Below are positions 54,893 through 64,000 of a stretch of DNA of 64,000 nucleotides, one piece after another. The position numbers and the translations under genes were made by a program. Source of the DNA: Berkiella sp964594635 (GTDB taxonomy: Bacteria > Pseudomonadota > Gammaproteobacteria > Berkiellales > Berkiellaceae); assembly GCA_964594635.1 (NCBI GenBank), contig CAZQMV010000006.1, positions 99,808 to 163,807 on the forward strand, given 5' to 3'. Below the pieces are notes generated by a model that saw only the letters and a list, made by a program, of their open reading frames with translations, had not been told where the DNA came from and did no database searches. Every line of letters begins with the position of its first letter. Within the stretch, counting starts at the first letter, position 1.

Positions 54893-55900
54893 ATGTGTAT
54901 GCCCTATAAATGCCAATTTGTTGAAATTGACCCATCTGTTGCAATCCCTGCAGAAACCATGAATACCCTCCGAAATGTTTATGCGGAAGATAACAGTTAT
55001 ACGGGACTCGCAATAGAAGTCCAAAATGGTGCAAGTGCTGCTTTCTGGGAAGCACTGGGTCATCAGCTTAATGTGTTAAGCCAAGCCATCAATTTAAAAC
55101 AATTTGCGCTAAATATAGAAACCGGTAATACTCCACAAGATTTTTCAAACCTAACAAGGTTACCCTTTTGGCAAAATCTGCAAGCATTCGGCGTTGAAGG
55201 CCCATTGAGTGAAAGCTGCGTTTACCAAGTCGCTCAACAACTGAAAACGCAACCACAATTATCGAATCTTAGTCTCAGTACAGCAGGTATCAAAACAGAA
55301 CTTGCGACAACAATTATTAGCAACTTACCACCAACCGTTGAAGCACTGGATTTAAGTTGGAACCCAATTGAAGAATCAGCAACAGCGTCTTTCAAGGCTT
55401 TTTGCCAGGCAGTGAAGACCAGTCGATTAACATCTCTTACCCTTTCGGTAAAAAGTAGTGCAGAATGTGCAGCACTGACAGAAGCTTTAGTTAATGTAGA
55501 CCGACAATTCACTGTGTCACTTTGGCCTTCACCTGGCATCATTGATACAGATATGGACTATTTCATCAGCGCAATGAAAAAGAATCCCTACTTACGCTTT
55601 GATTTAAATAACTATTTAAACTTCTTAAGCGATCCACAAAGATTACAAGATTTAGCTGATTTATGTGAAACAAACAAACTACCCTCTTTACAACATTTAG
55701 TCGCATTGAGACTGGCAGATTTATTGAAAGATAAGACGATCACAGAAAATGATGTAGCTCATTTACCCGAGCCCTGCATTGAGTTAATACCTATTAGTGA
55801 AGACCAAAAAGCAGCAATCATAACAACACGCCAAGCTCAAATAGCTGTAGCGGTGATGGATAACACACTGGATAATAGCTTAAAGAAACTCAGTATCTAA
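54893..55900 (+). CDS. Leucine-rich-repeat-like (RNI-type) protein, candidate effector
   Basis: 335 aa, soluble, no signal peptide. Residues about 75-200 carry LRR-like units ('QPQLSNLSLSTAGIKTE', 'PPTVEALDLSWNPIEESA', 'TSRLTSLTLSVKSSAECA') in the ribonuclease-inhibitor style. The C-terminal third is helical without recognised motif. LRR proteins bind other proteins and are common among secreted effectors of intracellular bacteria. Ends 1 nt from the convergent kinase gene, so both stops are back to back. Confidence 0.65.
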   Translation: MCMPYKCQFVEIDPSVAIPAETMNTLRNVYAEDNSYTGLAIEVQNGASAAFWEALGHQLNVLSQAINLKQFALNIETGNTPQDFSNLTRLPFWQNLQAFGVEGPLSESCVYQVAQQLKTQPQLSNLSLSTAGIKTELATTIISNLPPTVEALDLSWNPIEESATASFKAFCQAVKTSRLTSLTLSVKSSAECAALTEALVNVDRQFTVSLWPSPGIIDTDMDYFISAMKKNPYLRFDLNNYLNFLSDPQRLQDLADLCETNKLPSLQHLVALRLADLLKDKTITENDVAHLPEPCIELIPISEDQKAAIITTRQAQIAVAVMDNTLDNSLKKLSI

Positions 55901-55901
55901 T

Positions 55902-57548
55902 TTATTTATTTGCACTACGCATAGGAGTAGGGGTACTTGGCCGCACAGGTTCAATTTTGGGTATCTGATCTATTGCGGAAGCATGCATTTTCTGTATCTT
56001 ATCGACATCTGAGATTAATTTTTGTTTAGCGCTTTCTCCTTCTGGTCCAAATTTCTCCTTAGGTATACTGTCTATTGCTTTTCTTAAGCCATTTAATGCC
56101 ATTTCAACTTGTCTTGGTTCTATTGGCTCATGCATTAAAGCAATGGTTTTTGACGTTATCATCAACAATTTGCCCACATCATCTAACTGGGTAGCCGAGA
56201 CAGGGGCTCTGGAACCAAAGAGCATTGCTGTGCCATCATTTTTATGTTGTTTTGCCTTTGCCTCCAACATTCCGGCAAGACCTCTAACAGAGTCAACATA
56301 CATTTGTTGCCCCTGTTTGACAGCATGTTCAGCAAGCATATTGACTCGAATAGCTTGAATATTTCTCGCCTGCTGCATGCAAGCATTATCAATCTTTTCA
56401 CCTAACGCAGTCACTTGCTTAATACCTGCCTTCTCATTAGGAAACGATTTGCATAGCTCTGCTAATTTAACCCTCATTGTGGGCAGATCAGGATTACTAT
56501 CAAATATATTATTTAATCTATCTTTGAATTCAGGTGAAACGTGACGATCCCCCACTATTTTTGCAACATCAGCTCTTAGCTCCGTATTTTTAAACTGCGT
56601 TAATTCTTGGTGTGCTTGTACAATAGCCTGCAGCCCTGGATGCTGATCAATACCTGACGCTAAAGCAATGCTGGCAGGCCTAGCATTCGGATCGACCGTT
56701 AATAAAGAACGTATAACGCTTAATAAACTATCTGGCATACCCTCTTTGTGAACAACATCAGGCGCTGTTATATCAGCTATAAAATCTCTTGCAGCTACTG
56801 TAAGATTCGCTCCACGGCTAGGTGCATCTCTTTCATAATTTTTTTCGGAATACATTGCACCAAGGATCGCCCCTAAAGCATATAAATCCGTCTTAAAACT
56901 ATTTAAATGAATTTTATAGCCATCTGGTTCACGTGTTTCAGGCGCTTCAAAAATCGCGCCAGGTCCTCTATAAGTGTTAGTAAAACTACCTTCAGCAGCA
57001 ATAAAACCTTCACCCATATCAATAATTTTGGCTGTCCTGCTTTCTGGATCGGCTAAAATATTATCGGATTTTAAATCACAGTGAACAATGCCACATAGCT
57101 GCAAAGCATATTGATCGAGGAGTAACGTAACGGCAAAACCTTCTTTCGTTTCTGCGGGCAGATCCCTTTTGTTTCCAATACCCACATGTTTATCGAACTC
57201 AGGGTATATGGCTTTTTGAAGAGTGACACCGGGAAATATTGGCACAATCATGTATGATTGCTTATCTTCGTCTTTAGCTTTGGGTAATTTTTTAGCTATA
57301 AGAGTCCCCTCTCTTTCCAACACTTTTTGCTCGCGTAATCTATCTGCTGCTTTTTCGTCGCCTTCAGCAGGATTTAATACTTTAACGGCAACAGGATCTC
57401 CAACGCGTACGGTCTTATTGCCCTTTGTAGCATGGTCAACCGTCGCTTTGAACGTTCGAGCTTCTACACCACTGCCAAGTTCTTTTTTTAGCGTGTATTT
57501 CCCTCCTTCGCTATCGGTTACTTGAGAGTCTGGCCCCACTACACTCAT
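55902..57548 (-). CDS. Ser/Thr protein kinase, non-RD type (548 aa), candidate effector
   Basis: Eukaryote-like kinase in the N-terminal 300 residues: Gly loop 'LGSGVEARTFKA', 'PVAVKVLN' (catalytic Lys), catalytic loop 'IVHCDLKSDNIL' (His156-Cys157-Asp158, Asn present), 'IIDMGEG' (Asp177, DMG instead of DFG) and 'FEAPETREPDG' (APE). The Cys in place of the usual Arg makes it a non-RD kinase, not relying on activation-loop phosphorylation. C-terminal 250 residues are helical, no membrane segment. The lack of the PASTA or membrane tail of bacterial Hanks kinases suggests a soluble or exported role. Start at 57548 has AGGTGG 8 nt upstream. Confidence 0.82.
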   Translation of the reverse strand: MSVVGPDSQVTDSEGGKYTLKKELGSGVEARTFKATVDHATKGNKTVRVGDPVAVKVLNPAEGDEKAADRLREQKVLEREGTLIAKKLPKAKDEDKQSYMIVPIFPGVTLQKAIYPEFDKHVGIGNKRDLPAETKEGFAVTLLLDQYALQLCGIVHCDLKSDNILADPESRTAKIIDMGEGFIAAEGSFTNTYRGPGAIFEAPETREPDGYKIHLNSFKTDLYALGAILGAMYSEKNYERDAPSRGANLTVAARDFIADITAPDVVHKEGMPDSLLSVIRSLLTVDPNARPASIALASGIDQHPGLQAIVQAHQELTQFKNTELRADVAKIVGDRHVSPEFKDRLNNIFDSNPDLPTMRVKLAELCKSFPNEKAGIKQVTALGEKIDNACMQQARNIQAIRVNMLAEHAVKQGQQMYVDSVRGLAGMLEAKAKQHKNDGTAMLFGSRAPVSATQLDDVGKLLMITSKTIALMHEPIEPRQVEMALNGLRKAIDSIPKEKFGPEGESAKQKLISDVDKIQKMHASAIDQIPKIEPVRPSTPTPMRSANK

Positions 57549-57728
57549 ACTAATAACCACCTATACACTTACATTAATAGATGGACAAAATGACAAGGAG
57601 ATAGTTCAATCTATATATCTTCAGCCAGGATATACAATTATAGGTAGTGACTACACACAAAAATAAAAAACGATGAAGACGAAAGTAGGGCTGCAAAAGC
57701 AGTCCTACTATACAAGCCAAAAAGTGAG

Positions 57729-58808
57729 TTACTGAATGTTGGTAATATCTTGATAGTTCGGAGCAATATCCATTTTGAAAATTTTAACATCCTTGGAATC
57801 AAGATTAAGCTTTTTCATGTCAACAACATGAATGTTTTGGTTATTGTAAGTTTTAAAATAGAGTTTCAGATTTCTCAAATCCGACACATTCGTCCATTGA
57901 GTATAATTTAAGTACGGCTTACCATCAGGGCCAGTATCACGCGTTGCACCTAATGGAATATCAGTATTGTTAATGATGTGCCAACTCAAATTCACACCTT
58001 CATCTGCTGTTTTTACTGGTAAAGCTGATGATTGGATTGCAACCGATCGAATATAACGTGATGGTGGTGAATAATCTCCAGGTAAACCATGCATGCCAGC
58101 ACCTTGTCCAAGGGGCGTAAATTTTTCACCATCTAGCTTCAAACTTGGAATATTGGTTGCACTTAAATTAACATAGTTGCGAAGATTGGTTAAATGCCAA
58201 TCAAATTCAGGATCGTTAGTAATAACACCCAATTGATTTTCGTAGACTTTCATGCCATCTTTTACATACTCAACCACAATTTGATCACCTGTGGCATCGG
58301 TTATACGAAAGTGTAATGGAAACGCTTCTGGTTGGTCTTTTGCAATGCTATCAACAACCACAATATCTTTCAGTGCCTTTTTAACTTCTGCAACTGTCGC
58401 AAAATTTCCGGCTACCCACGTTGGAAAAAGGGTTGCTGATATGGCGTTATTGGCATTGGTATCGGTTAGTTTATCATACTGCGCAAAACCAGGTAGATAA
58501 AAGGCCCCCACGTTTAAACCTTTCTCATTGAAACCTTCCATGATCATGTTCAGCCCTAGTGCATTAATACCTAAAACAGCATATTTTTGCTGCCAGCTTG
58601 CACCCTTTTTACCATCTTTAAAAATCATATCTGTTTTAAAACCACGGGGTAAATAAATGGCATCAGAATTTAACTGCATGGCAAATTCTAAAGTGCGCGT
58701 TGAAATCACGCTACCATCCGTTGTTTTAACGGTAACACCCGTACACGCATTGGCATCGATGCATGTTGTCGCAGCAAGCAAGAGAAGGAGTTTTGGGGAG
58801 ATTTTCAT
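57729..58808 (-). CDS. Choloylglycine hydrolase / penicillin V acylase family (linear amide hydrolase)
   Basis: A signal peptide precedes the N-terminal nucleophile: 'CIDANACTGVTVKTTDGSVI' with Cys22 expected to be exposed after cleavage and act as Ntn nucleophile. 'STRTLEFAM' (Arg of the oxyanion region) and 'GVITNDPEFDWHLTNLRNY' (Asn/Asp) are family motifs. Gram-negative members cleave bile salts, penicillin V or acyl-homoserine lactones; Legionellales homologues resemble the latter types. Substrate unassigned; periplasmic or secreted. Start at 58808 chosen for the signal peptide. Confidence 0.87.
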   Translation of the reverse strand: MKISPKLLLLLAATTCIDANACTGVTVKTTDGSVISTRTLEFAMQLNSDAIYLPRGFKTDMIFKDGKKGASWQQKYAVLGINALGLNMIMEGFNEKGLNVGAFYLPGFAQYDKLTDTNANNAISATLFPTWVAGNFATVAEVKKALKDIVVVDSIAKDQPEAFPLHFRITDATGDQIVVEYVKDGMKVYENQLGVITNDPEFDWHLTNLRNYVNLSATNIPSLKLDGEKFTPLGQGAGMHGLPGDYSPPSRYIRSVAIQSSALPVKTADEGVNLSWHIINNTDIPLGATRDTGPDGKPYLNYTQWTNVSDLRNLKLYFKTYNNQNIHVVDMKKLNLDSKDVKIFKMDIAPNYQDITNIQ

Positions 58809-59119
58809 GGGGCACCACACTTAATAAATAGAAATAAGCATAGTGCAGTTCTATCTTTATTTGTAAATAAAACTGAGAGAATAGGCAGACTCTCTCAAGC
58901 TCATTAATGATAGGTCAACTTGCATACCATTTATCATGAGTTTATAGCAATAACAATAAATAAAATTAGCGGTTCACAGGTTAACATCAATAATGGATAG
59001 ATCATAACCCCGAATAGAAAGTATCAAAGAAAAAGCAGATGTGGATAGTTCGATATGTCATTAATTGCTAATATCGTTGACTCCATTTTTCTTTCAGAAC
59101 TTTTGTCAGTGCCTACTTC
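58809..59119. other. Intergenic region with hairpins
   Basis: No gene recognised. Contains TTTATTT-GT-AAATAAA (58856-58871) and GAGAGA...TCTCTC (58875-58896, 10-nt loop). These lie upstream of the choloylglycine gene and downstream of the kinase gene, so they may end the kinase transcript. Confidence 0.45.
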
Positions 59120-60781
59120 TTATTTACTAGCACTTTTAGGATCTGTTCTAGGGGAAAATGAGTCCACCGGTAAATCACTAGGCAAACTCTCGGGTGAGTT
59201 TTTGGGTGAATCACTACTTTGTCTAGTTGAAATGGCAAAATTGAGCAATGGTAACGCATAACGCCTTGTTGTACGATGCAGGCCTTCTTGACGTTTAGAT
59301 TCGCTCACAGGTGTATATGACGTTGTGGAAGCAGATCTTGAACGTGTTGAAACTTCTGGGGTAAGTAACCAATCTCTGGGTGACTTAGAATCACTTGCCC
59401 TTCTTTTTGTTTGCCTTTCTACCATCATTTCACTTCTTGGAGAAATAATAAGTTCTTCTCCAAAGGATAATTTACTCAATTTATCCGAAAGTTCTCCAAA
59501 CAAAATACTGCTATCTGCCGTGGACTCTATTCCTAAAGCTTGAGAAACTTTCAATGATGATCTCGCTAATAAATCATTTAATCGAGCATTAAACTGTTCG
59601 CGTTTATAATTTAAGGATTGATAACCTAATCTTTTGTTAGGATCGGTCTCAAGTAGCATTTTGCAAATGCGAATTAATGACCATAATAATTTTTCTTCAT
59701 CAGGATCTTCTTGTTTAGGTTCTAATTTATTTAATATGTCCTGAAATGCAAATTCAATATACTCTTTTGTCAATATAAACGTTTCTTTTTCACCACTCTT
59801 TAATAATTGCTGACGAATAAAGGATTGATAATTGAAATCTGATAACACCTCAAGTATTACAATAGCCAGAGAGAAATACTCTGTTTGGAGGCTATAGTAG
59901 GGTCTTGTAGGTTGGCTTAGATCTTTTGCTTCAGTTGGGTAGGTCATTTCAATCGCTTGATAGCCTGTTGAACCTTTAAAGGTTCTGTCAGATTGTGACA
60001 TTTTACAGGAGGTACCAAAATCAATTAACTTAGCAGTCGACAGATCTTTTGCAATGATAATATTGGCTGATTTTAAATCTCGATGATAAATTGATTGATC
60101 GTGTAATACAAATAATGCATCCACAACCGATTGCGCTATCCGCAATTTATCTGTCAAGCTGTGTACTTTCTTTTGATAGGAAAAAGCGTAACAGGGTGCT
60201 TCTTGTATATTCACAGCTACTTTGTCATAAAGCACATCGAGCAAATTATCGCCTTCGCATAGTTCGCTGAATAAAAATTGTAGGCATTCTGTTTCTGTTG
60301 AATAAGTAACAAAGCCTCGCAACCTGTTTAAAATAGTTAATATTTCCCTTTCGTTTTGAAAATCTTCCTCAGCCTCAATTTTTGATGAGTATTTTAATAC
60401 AACAAGATTTGCTATATTTTGGTTTTTGTTGGGATCGTGATAAAGACGTTGGGCTTTGTAAACAATGCCTTGTGCACCCGCTTCACCAAGGGATTGCTTA
60501 ACATCATACGCAAAAATCACTGTTTCTTTATGTTCTTTATAGGCAACAATATATAAGTTATTTTGTTGCCCTTCGAAAACCGTTAAAATGACCTCAGCTA
60601 TGCGTGGCGACGGTGTGTGAGGCGTATGTGGAGTACGAGGTGATATTGGCGTTCGTGGAGTACTAGAAGCAGAGCTTGATTCTTCTTTTTTAGCATGTTT
60701 TATTTGCTTTTCTAATAGCTCATTGGCATGAGTCCACGCTTTACTCGCCTCTTTATGAGATAATAGAAATCCGCTTAACAT
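59120..60781 (-). CDS. Ser/Thr protein kinase (553 aa), candidate effector
   Basis: The N-terminal 70 residues are followed by a TP/SPR-rich stretch ('SSTPRTPISPRTPHT', about 40-60). The kinase domain spans about 70-390: Gly-loop-like 'LGEAGAQGIVYKA', 'LVVLKYSS' (Lys), 'IYHRDLKSANIII' (His233-Arg234-Asp235), 'LIDFGTSCKM' (Asp254) and 'GYQAIEM' in place of APE. An RD kinase with intact catalytic residues. C-terminal tail (about 450-553) is Ser/Arg-rich and disordered. No membrane segment, unlike most bacterial Hanks kinases. The proline-directed TP sites might be phosphorylated or bind host proteins; unproven. Confidence 0.85.
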   Translation of the reverse strand: MLSGFLLSHKEASKAWTHANELLEKQIKHAKKEESSSASSTPRTPISPRTPHTPHTPSPRIAEVILTVFEGQQNNLYIVAYKEHKETVIFAYDVKQSLGEAGAQGIVYKAQRLYHDPNKNQNIANLVVLKYSSKIEAEEDFQNEREILTILNRLRGFVTYSTETECLQFLFSELCEGDNLLDVLYDKVAVNIQEAPCYAFSYQKKVHSLTDKLRIAQSVVDALFVLHDQSIYHRDLKSANIIIAKDLSTAKLIDFGTSCKMSQSDRTFKGSTGYQAIEMTYPTEAKDLSQPTRPYYSLQTEYFSLAIVILEVLSDFNYQSFIRQQLLKSGEKETFILTKEYIEFAFQDILNKLEPKQEDPDEEKLLWSLIRICKMLLETDPNKRLGYQSLNYKREQFNARLNDLLARSSLKVSQALGIESTADSSILFGELSDKLSKLSFGEELIISPRSEMMVERQTKRRASDSKSPRDWLLTPEVSTRSRSASTTSYTPVSESKRQEGLHRTTRRYALPLLNFAISTRQSSDSPKNSPESLPSDLPVDSFSPRTDPKSASK

Positions 60782-61035
60782 AATGGTCTCCTTTACTTAT
60801 ATACCAGCCGATAGTTGACCTAATTAAACATAGGTCAAATTAAATGTCATTAGTAAATTAATTTACTGTGCATTTATTCGCTGTTTTTGTTTTCAGTATG
60901 ACAATAACGTGAGATTAAGGTTATTGTTTTAGAGGTTAGGCATAACAGAGATTTTAGTTAGTTTTGAGCTGGTAGTGAACAGCTTTTAAAAGAGTTACTC
61001 ATAGCAACTCAAACCTTATTAGAGCAAATAGAATA

Positions 61036-61346
61036 ATGAGTGCCAAAATTACAAAATGGATTAATATTCTTAATGATTTGTCTAATCATATCAATAAACT
61101 CTATGGATATGTTCAGATAGAAGGTGATAATTTAAAGAACCAGCAATCAATTCAGGACCTTGTGGTCCGTTCGCTAATGCTTTCTATCATGCATGGAATA
61201 TGAAGTTTAAAGAAAAAGAAGAACCTTTCAGTCAAGGGGAATATAATGGCCTGGTTAGCTTAGGAAAAGCACGCCTTAAAGATGCTAATATAACTTCTCT
61301 CTCACTAGAAAGCTCACTAATGCAATTAGAAAGTGAGCAAAACTAA
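61036..61346 (+). pseudogene. Short gene broken by a 1-nt frameshift
   Basis: From the ATG at 61036 the frame reads 'MSAKITKWINILNDLSNHIN' and 'KLYGYVQIEGDNLK', then runs into 56 aa of poor sequence. In the next frame from about 61131 the protein continues as 'EPAINSGPCGPFANAFYHAW' up to a TAA at 61344-61346. Adding one A in the TTTAAAG run near 61136 joins them into a single 103-aa protein. The 'GPCGPFANAFYHAWN' motif with its Cys looks like a conserved domain, but I cannot name the family. Sequencing error is an alternative. Confidence 0.6.
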
Positions 61347-61524
61347 GCCCTACTCTCATTTGAAAGAGCCCTATCTCTACATATCAGATTTGTTTAAAAA
61401 TCCTGGGACAGGTCAGATACACGCCTTTATTTAAGCGCTTCATCTCTTATATAAGGCAATACGTCTATAAATCATTGAACAAAAGAGATTTTCAATTATG
61501 ATGAGTGGTCTTAGTTAGGAAACT

Positions 61525-62319
61525 GTGGCAATATCTATGGCAAAAAGATATTTTATTCATATACCTGGAACCGTATTCCCGATTGGAGCGGCTCTCATTA
61601 AACCTGTGGTTGGAACGCTGCTTTTTTCTAGTATGGTTACACCTTGGTCAACAACAAAATTGATCCCCATTGAAGCTCCTCCCTGCCATTGGTATGGTTT
61701 ATCGATAGATACGGCTCCCTCAAGTTGTCATTTTTTTGAAGATTTATATAAACATATTCCAGAAGAGCAACGTTTTTACTTTCAATGGTCAGGCGATCTC
61801 GGCGAAGCCGTATGGAATAAAAATGCAAACGTTCTAAAAGAAGAACTCTGTTCTACATTTGCAAATGATGAAAGCGAAGACTTTGAAGCAATTGAAATCA
61901 TTTTACTTGCCCACAGTCATGGTGGTCAAATAGCCAGAAAATTGGCAGAACTATTTCAAGATAACCCTCATGTTGCCTTTAAAATAGTCACTATTGGTAC
62001 ACCACTGAATAGCTCTATTACAATGCCTGATAATGTTACCGTATGGCAGCATTTTTATCATGAGGAAGATAATATACAATCACTCGGTTCACTTTTCATG
62101 GAATCATGGAGCAGCCTAATTCAACCATGGTATTTCACTGTGCAAAGAGAAATAAAACAGCCAAAAAATCCCTCATTTCAAAATTATGCTGTGACAATTG
62201 ATTTTGACGATCCCCATAATGACATGATCCAAGATCGTCGCGGAGCATTATTCATTTGCGAAAAAGCCAAATCTGCGATTGTGGGGTTACCTCAAGTGTC
62301 TCATTTAAAACTTATTTAA
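61525..62319 (+). CDS. Alpha/beta-hydrolase (lipase-like) protein
   Basis: 264 aa with the nucleophile elbow 'IILLAHSHGGQIARKL' (Ser131 in A-H-S-H-G, a lipase-type GxSxG variant) and 'HVAFKIVTIGTPLNS' typical of lipase/PGAP1-like folds. 'DFDDPHNDMI' may supply the catalytic His. No clear signal peptide. GTG at 61525 follows AGGA by 4 nt; an in-frame ATG at 61537 is the alternative start. Lipid or ester substrate unassigned; secretion is possible but not shown. Confidence 0.65.
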   Translation: MAISMAKRYFIHIPGTVFPIGAALIKPVVGTLLFSSMVTPWSTTKLIPIEAPPCHWYGLSIDTAPSSCHFFEDLYKHIPEEQRFYFQWSGDLGEAVWNKNANVLKEELCSTFANDESEDFEAIEIILLAHSHGGQIARKLAELFQDNPHVAFKIVTIGTPLNSSITMPDNVTVWQHFYHEEDNIQSLGSLFMESWSSLIQPWYFTVQREIKQPKNPSFQNYAVTIDFDDPHNDMIQDRRGALFICEKAKSAIVGLPQVSHLKLI

Positions 62320-62392
62320 AAATATTAAAATCTCTGTTATCTGAATTAACATTGAACGCGCTACGCATCGGCGGGGAACTGCATTTTGTAAC

Positions 62393-62407
62393 GCTCGCGA
62401 AGCGAGC
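62393..62407. repeat. Small GCTCGC-GAA-GCGAGC hairpin
   Basis: A perfect 6-bp stem with 3-nt loop in the 62320-62595 spacer. It is the same style as the hairpins of the two dispersed repeat elements, possibly a degenerate fragment. Confidence 0.4.
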
Positions 62408-62595
62408 TAAGAAAACCAATTCTGCTTGAGTCGCGCGTGAGGGACATGCACGATTGAGGCACTCTTGCCTATAAAAGATATCGAAAGGGGCAAATTTCCG
62501 GAAGAATTTTAACAATATCCACTATGGGTATGATCATACCCATATTCTTCTTCGCGGCTTTGCCGTTTTATAACGGTAGTGTTTATTTGAGAATT

Positions 62596-63900
62596 TCAGT
62601 TTACCTTCCAGTACCCGCCTTTAGCAGGTCCAACTCGCTCAAGTCTCCCTTCCTGTCTCAATTTCGCTATTTGCATTTCAATCGCTCGCTGAGTTAGGTT
62701 TAACTCATTTGATAAATCTGGAATAGTCATTTTGGGATTCTCTTCCAAAAGGTGTAGTATCGATTCTTCTGTTTTCCCCGAAGTTTTCCCCGAAGTTTGT
62801 GGAAAAGCAGCCATTTTATTACGGTGTACCGTGGCTACAAACAGGCATCCTTCTCTATCATCCATAAAATCAATTTTCGGCCATGCTTCCAATGCCCTCT
62901 TAATGCCTGATCCTAAACCCTTATATGGCAAAAGCCCTTTTGCAATAAAGGAGATCATAATAGGATTACGGATATTTGAATTACCTGTGCGTATTTTTTC
63001 CACAGTGAGGTTGTTAGGAAGATGCCCGGGACTGACAATCTCAATGCGATTATCGAAAATAAAAATCCGTATTGGAGCATTAACTAGATAATCACGATGT
63101 ATCAGTGCGTTCACTAAAAGCTCTTCAAAAACTTCAGGGGGTACTTCGGGTATACCTTGGGAATTGACGCCTTGACCTGCTTGTACTTTATGCAAATTTC
63201 TCAACACAAAAGATAGTGCACCTTCAAACATCTTCGGCAAAGGTCCTTCCAAATCCTCTGTATCAAGATATTCTCTCACATGAATATTATTACCAGGGTA
63301 ACGCACAGCCTTAATACAAAACTGTGGTTTAATGCGTTCTGGCCTTTCTCCAAATAACAGCAAACCAGCCAAGTTTAATTTGCCATTATCAGCAGCAAGA
63401 TACATATTCTACAGTAGCTTCAATTCATCTTCAGGTGTGACAGGATATTCTTGCTTATAAACGTCTCTAAGGAAATCCCTAAATCGTAATTTATCAATTG
63501 CTTCAATTCCTACTTTTACAGGGATCTCATCTGCATGGAATTGATCGGTATTCTGAAATACACGTCGCAGCTCTTCTTTAGAGTTAACACGTCGTTTATC
63601 TGAGCCACTCTTTAGCCAGATCACCCCATTTTTATCAAAGTAGGGTTTATCAATTCCTTTAGGCACTGTTAATACAATAACTATGTTGCCATTTTCTAGT
63701 ATGGTATTTTCAGTTTGTACAGTCAGGGGGCTTCTTACTAAATGACTAGCCGCATTGCTAATCAATTGGTTAACTCGGGAAACATTTATTCTAGAAAGAC
63801 CAGGAATAGAAGTATCATCAGCCACACCGATAAAAATTTTCCCACCTTCACAGTTTGCTAAAGCTGCCATTTCTGAAGCTAATGATTCAGCATTTTTCAC
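62596..63900 (-). pseudogene. AlbA_2-domain ATP-binding regulator interrupted by an amber codon
   Basis: The upstream part (63409-63900) reads 'MAALANCEGGKIFIGVADDT', 'PYFDKNGVIWLKSGSDKRRV', the AlbA_2/Schlafen-like domain. A TAG at 63409-63411 ends it. Two codons later the same frame continues 'MYLAADNGKLNLAGLLLFGE', 'EVPPEVFEELLVNALIHRDY' (HATPase-like part), then a winged-helix end 'MTIPDLSNELNLTQRAIEMQ'. A CAG-to-TAG change would explain the break. The N-terminus also lacks a start: in-frame codons extend upstream ('GEDSTRQFK') to a stop near 63965 with no ATG. Probably inactive. Confidence 0.8.
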
Positions 63901-64000
63901 GTCTACTTTGAATTGACGCGTGCTGTCTTCTCCTAATGAAACTTCGGCTCTACCCCATTAAAGGGGGCACTTTAACCCTGATGTATTAAGCTAAGTATGT
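63901..64000. other. Right edge
   Basis: Contains the in-frame 5' extension of the broken AlbA_2 gene (about 63901-63960) and no other recognisable feature. Confidence 0.5.

Noticed and set aside
59055..59261. 68-aa plus-strand ORF overlapping the second kinase gene
   Set aside because: Antisense to the Ser-rich kinase tail; composition mirrors it, and no independent support is seen.

Overview
The window looks like a chromosomal segment of a host-associated gammaproteobacterium. The translation-gene order thrS-infC-rpmI-rplT-pheS-pheT-ihfA, the quinone-type pyrD, the large 180-kDa-class NAD-glutamate dehydrogenase and a class I PHA synthase fit that class. The moderately AT-rich DNA and many eukaryote-like genes point to an intracellular lineage such as Legionellales (Legionella/Coxiella/Berkiella-like). 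The taxonomic placement is inference from gene content, not from a search.

Layout. 1-1817: end of a SulP transporter and an ankyrin protein. 1810-4697 (minus): two-subunit 2-oxoacid:acceptor oxidoreductase. 4863-7397: orphan ParA ATPase and a large protein whose N-terminal half reads as a RhoGAP domain, followed by a proline-rich tail. 7453-15362 (minus): a run of NAD-GDH, pyrD and a reduced minor-pilin set (pilV/W/X-like). 15577-21918: M48 lipoprotein peptidase, ferrochelatase, an Xre-RES toxin-antitoxin pair with two palindromic operator candidates, and aminopeptidase N. 22050-26790: the conserved prkA(yeaG)-yeaH-spoVR(ycgB) operon. 26905-36669: AgcS symporter, DUF2797 protein, diguanylate cyclase response regulator, PHA synthase, a Tus-like terminus-binding protein, a catalytically dead rhomboid with TPR-like tail, an Old Yellow Enzyme gene frameshifted by a 10-bp duplication, and an EamA exporter. 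37068-39164: an ankyrin-RasGEF protein. 39421-43357: tandem-Usp protein translationally coupled to a P2-type cation ATPase, and a small lipoprotein. 43541-45212: hairpin-rich repeat element, GNAT, an unassigned protein, tRNA-Pro(GGG). 45263-51839 (minus): the translation cluster, with infC starting at ATT and a PheT that lacks its N-terminal tRNA-binding OB domain. 51942-64000: small membrane protein, FecR-domain protein with 75-bp tandem repeats, LRR-like protein, two Ser/Thr kinases, a choloylglycine-hydrolase-family enzyme, a lipase-like hydrolase, and two broken genes.

How it fits together. The core genes (translation, pyrimidine, heme, glutamate catabolism, PHA storage, stress kinase operon) are interleaved with candidate host-directed proteins: RhoGAP-like, ankyrin-RasGEF, two protein kinases, ankyrin and LRR proteins. 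Finding both a candidate GTPase-activating and a candidate GTPase-exchange protein in one window is the most interesting signal. Decaying genes (OYE frameshift, amber-interrupted AlbA_2 protein, frameshifted short gene) and a dispersed hairpin repeat indicate ongoing genome remodelling.
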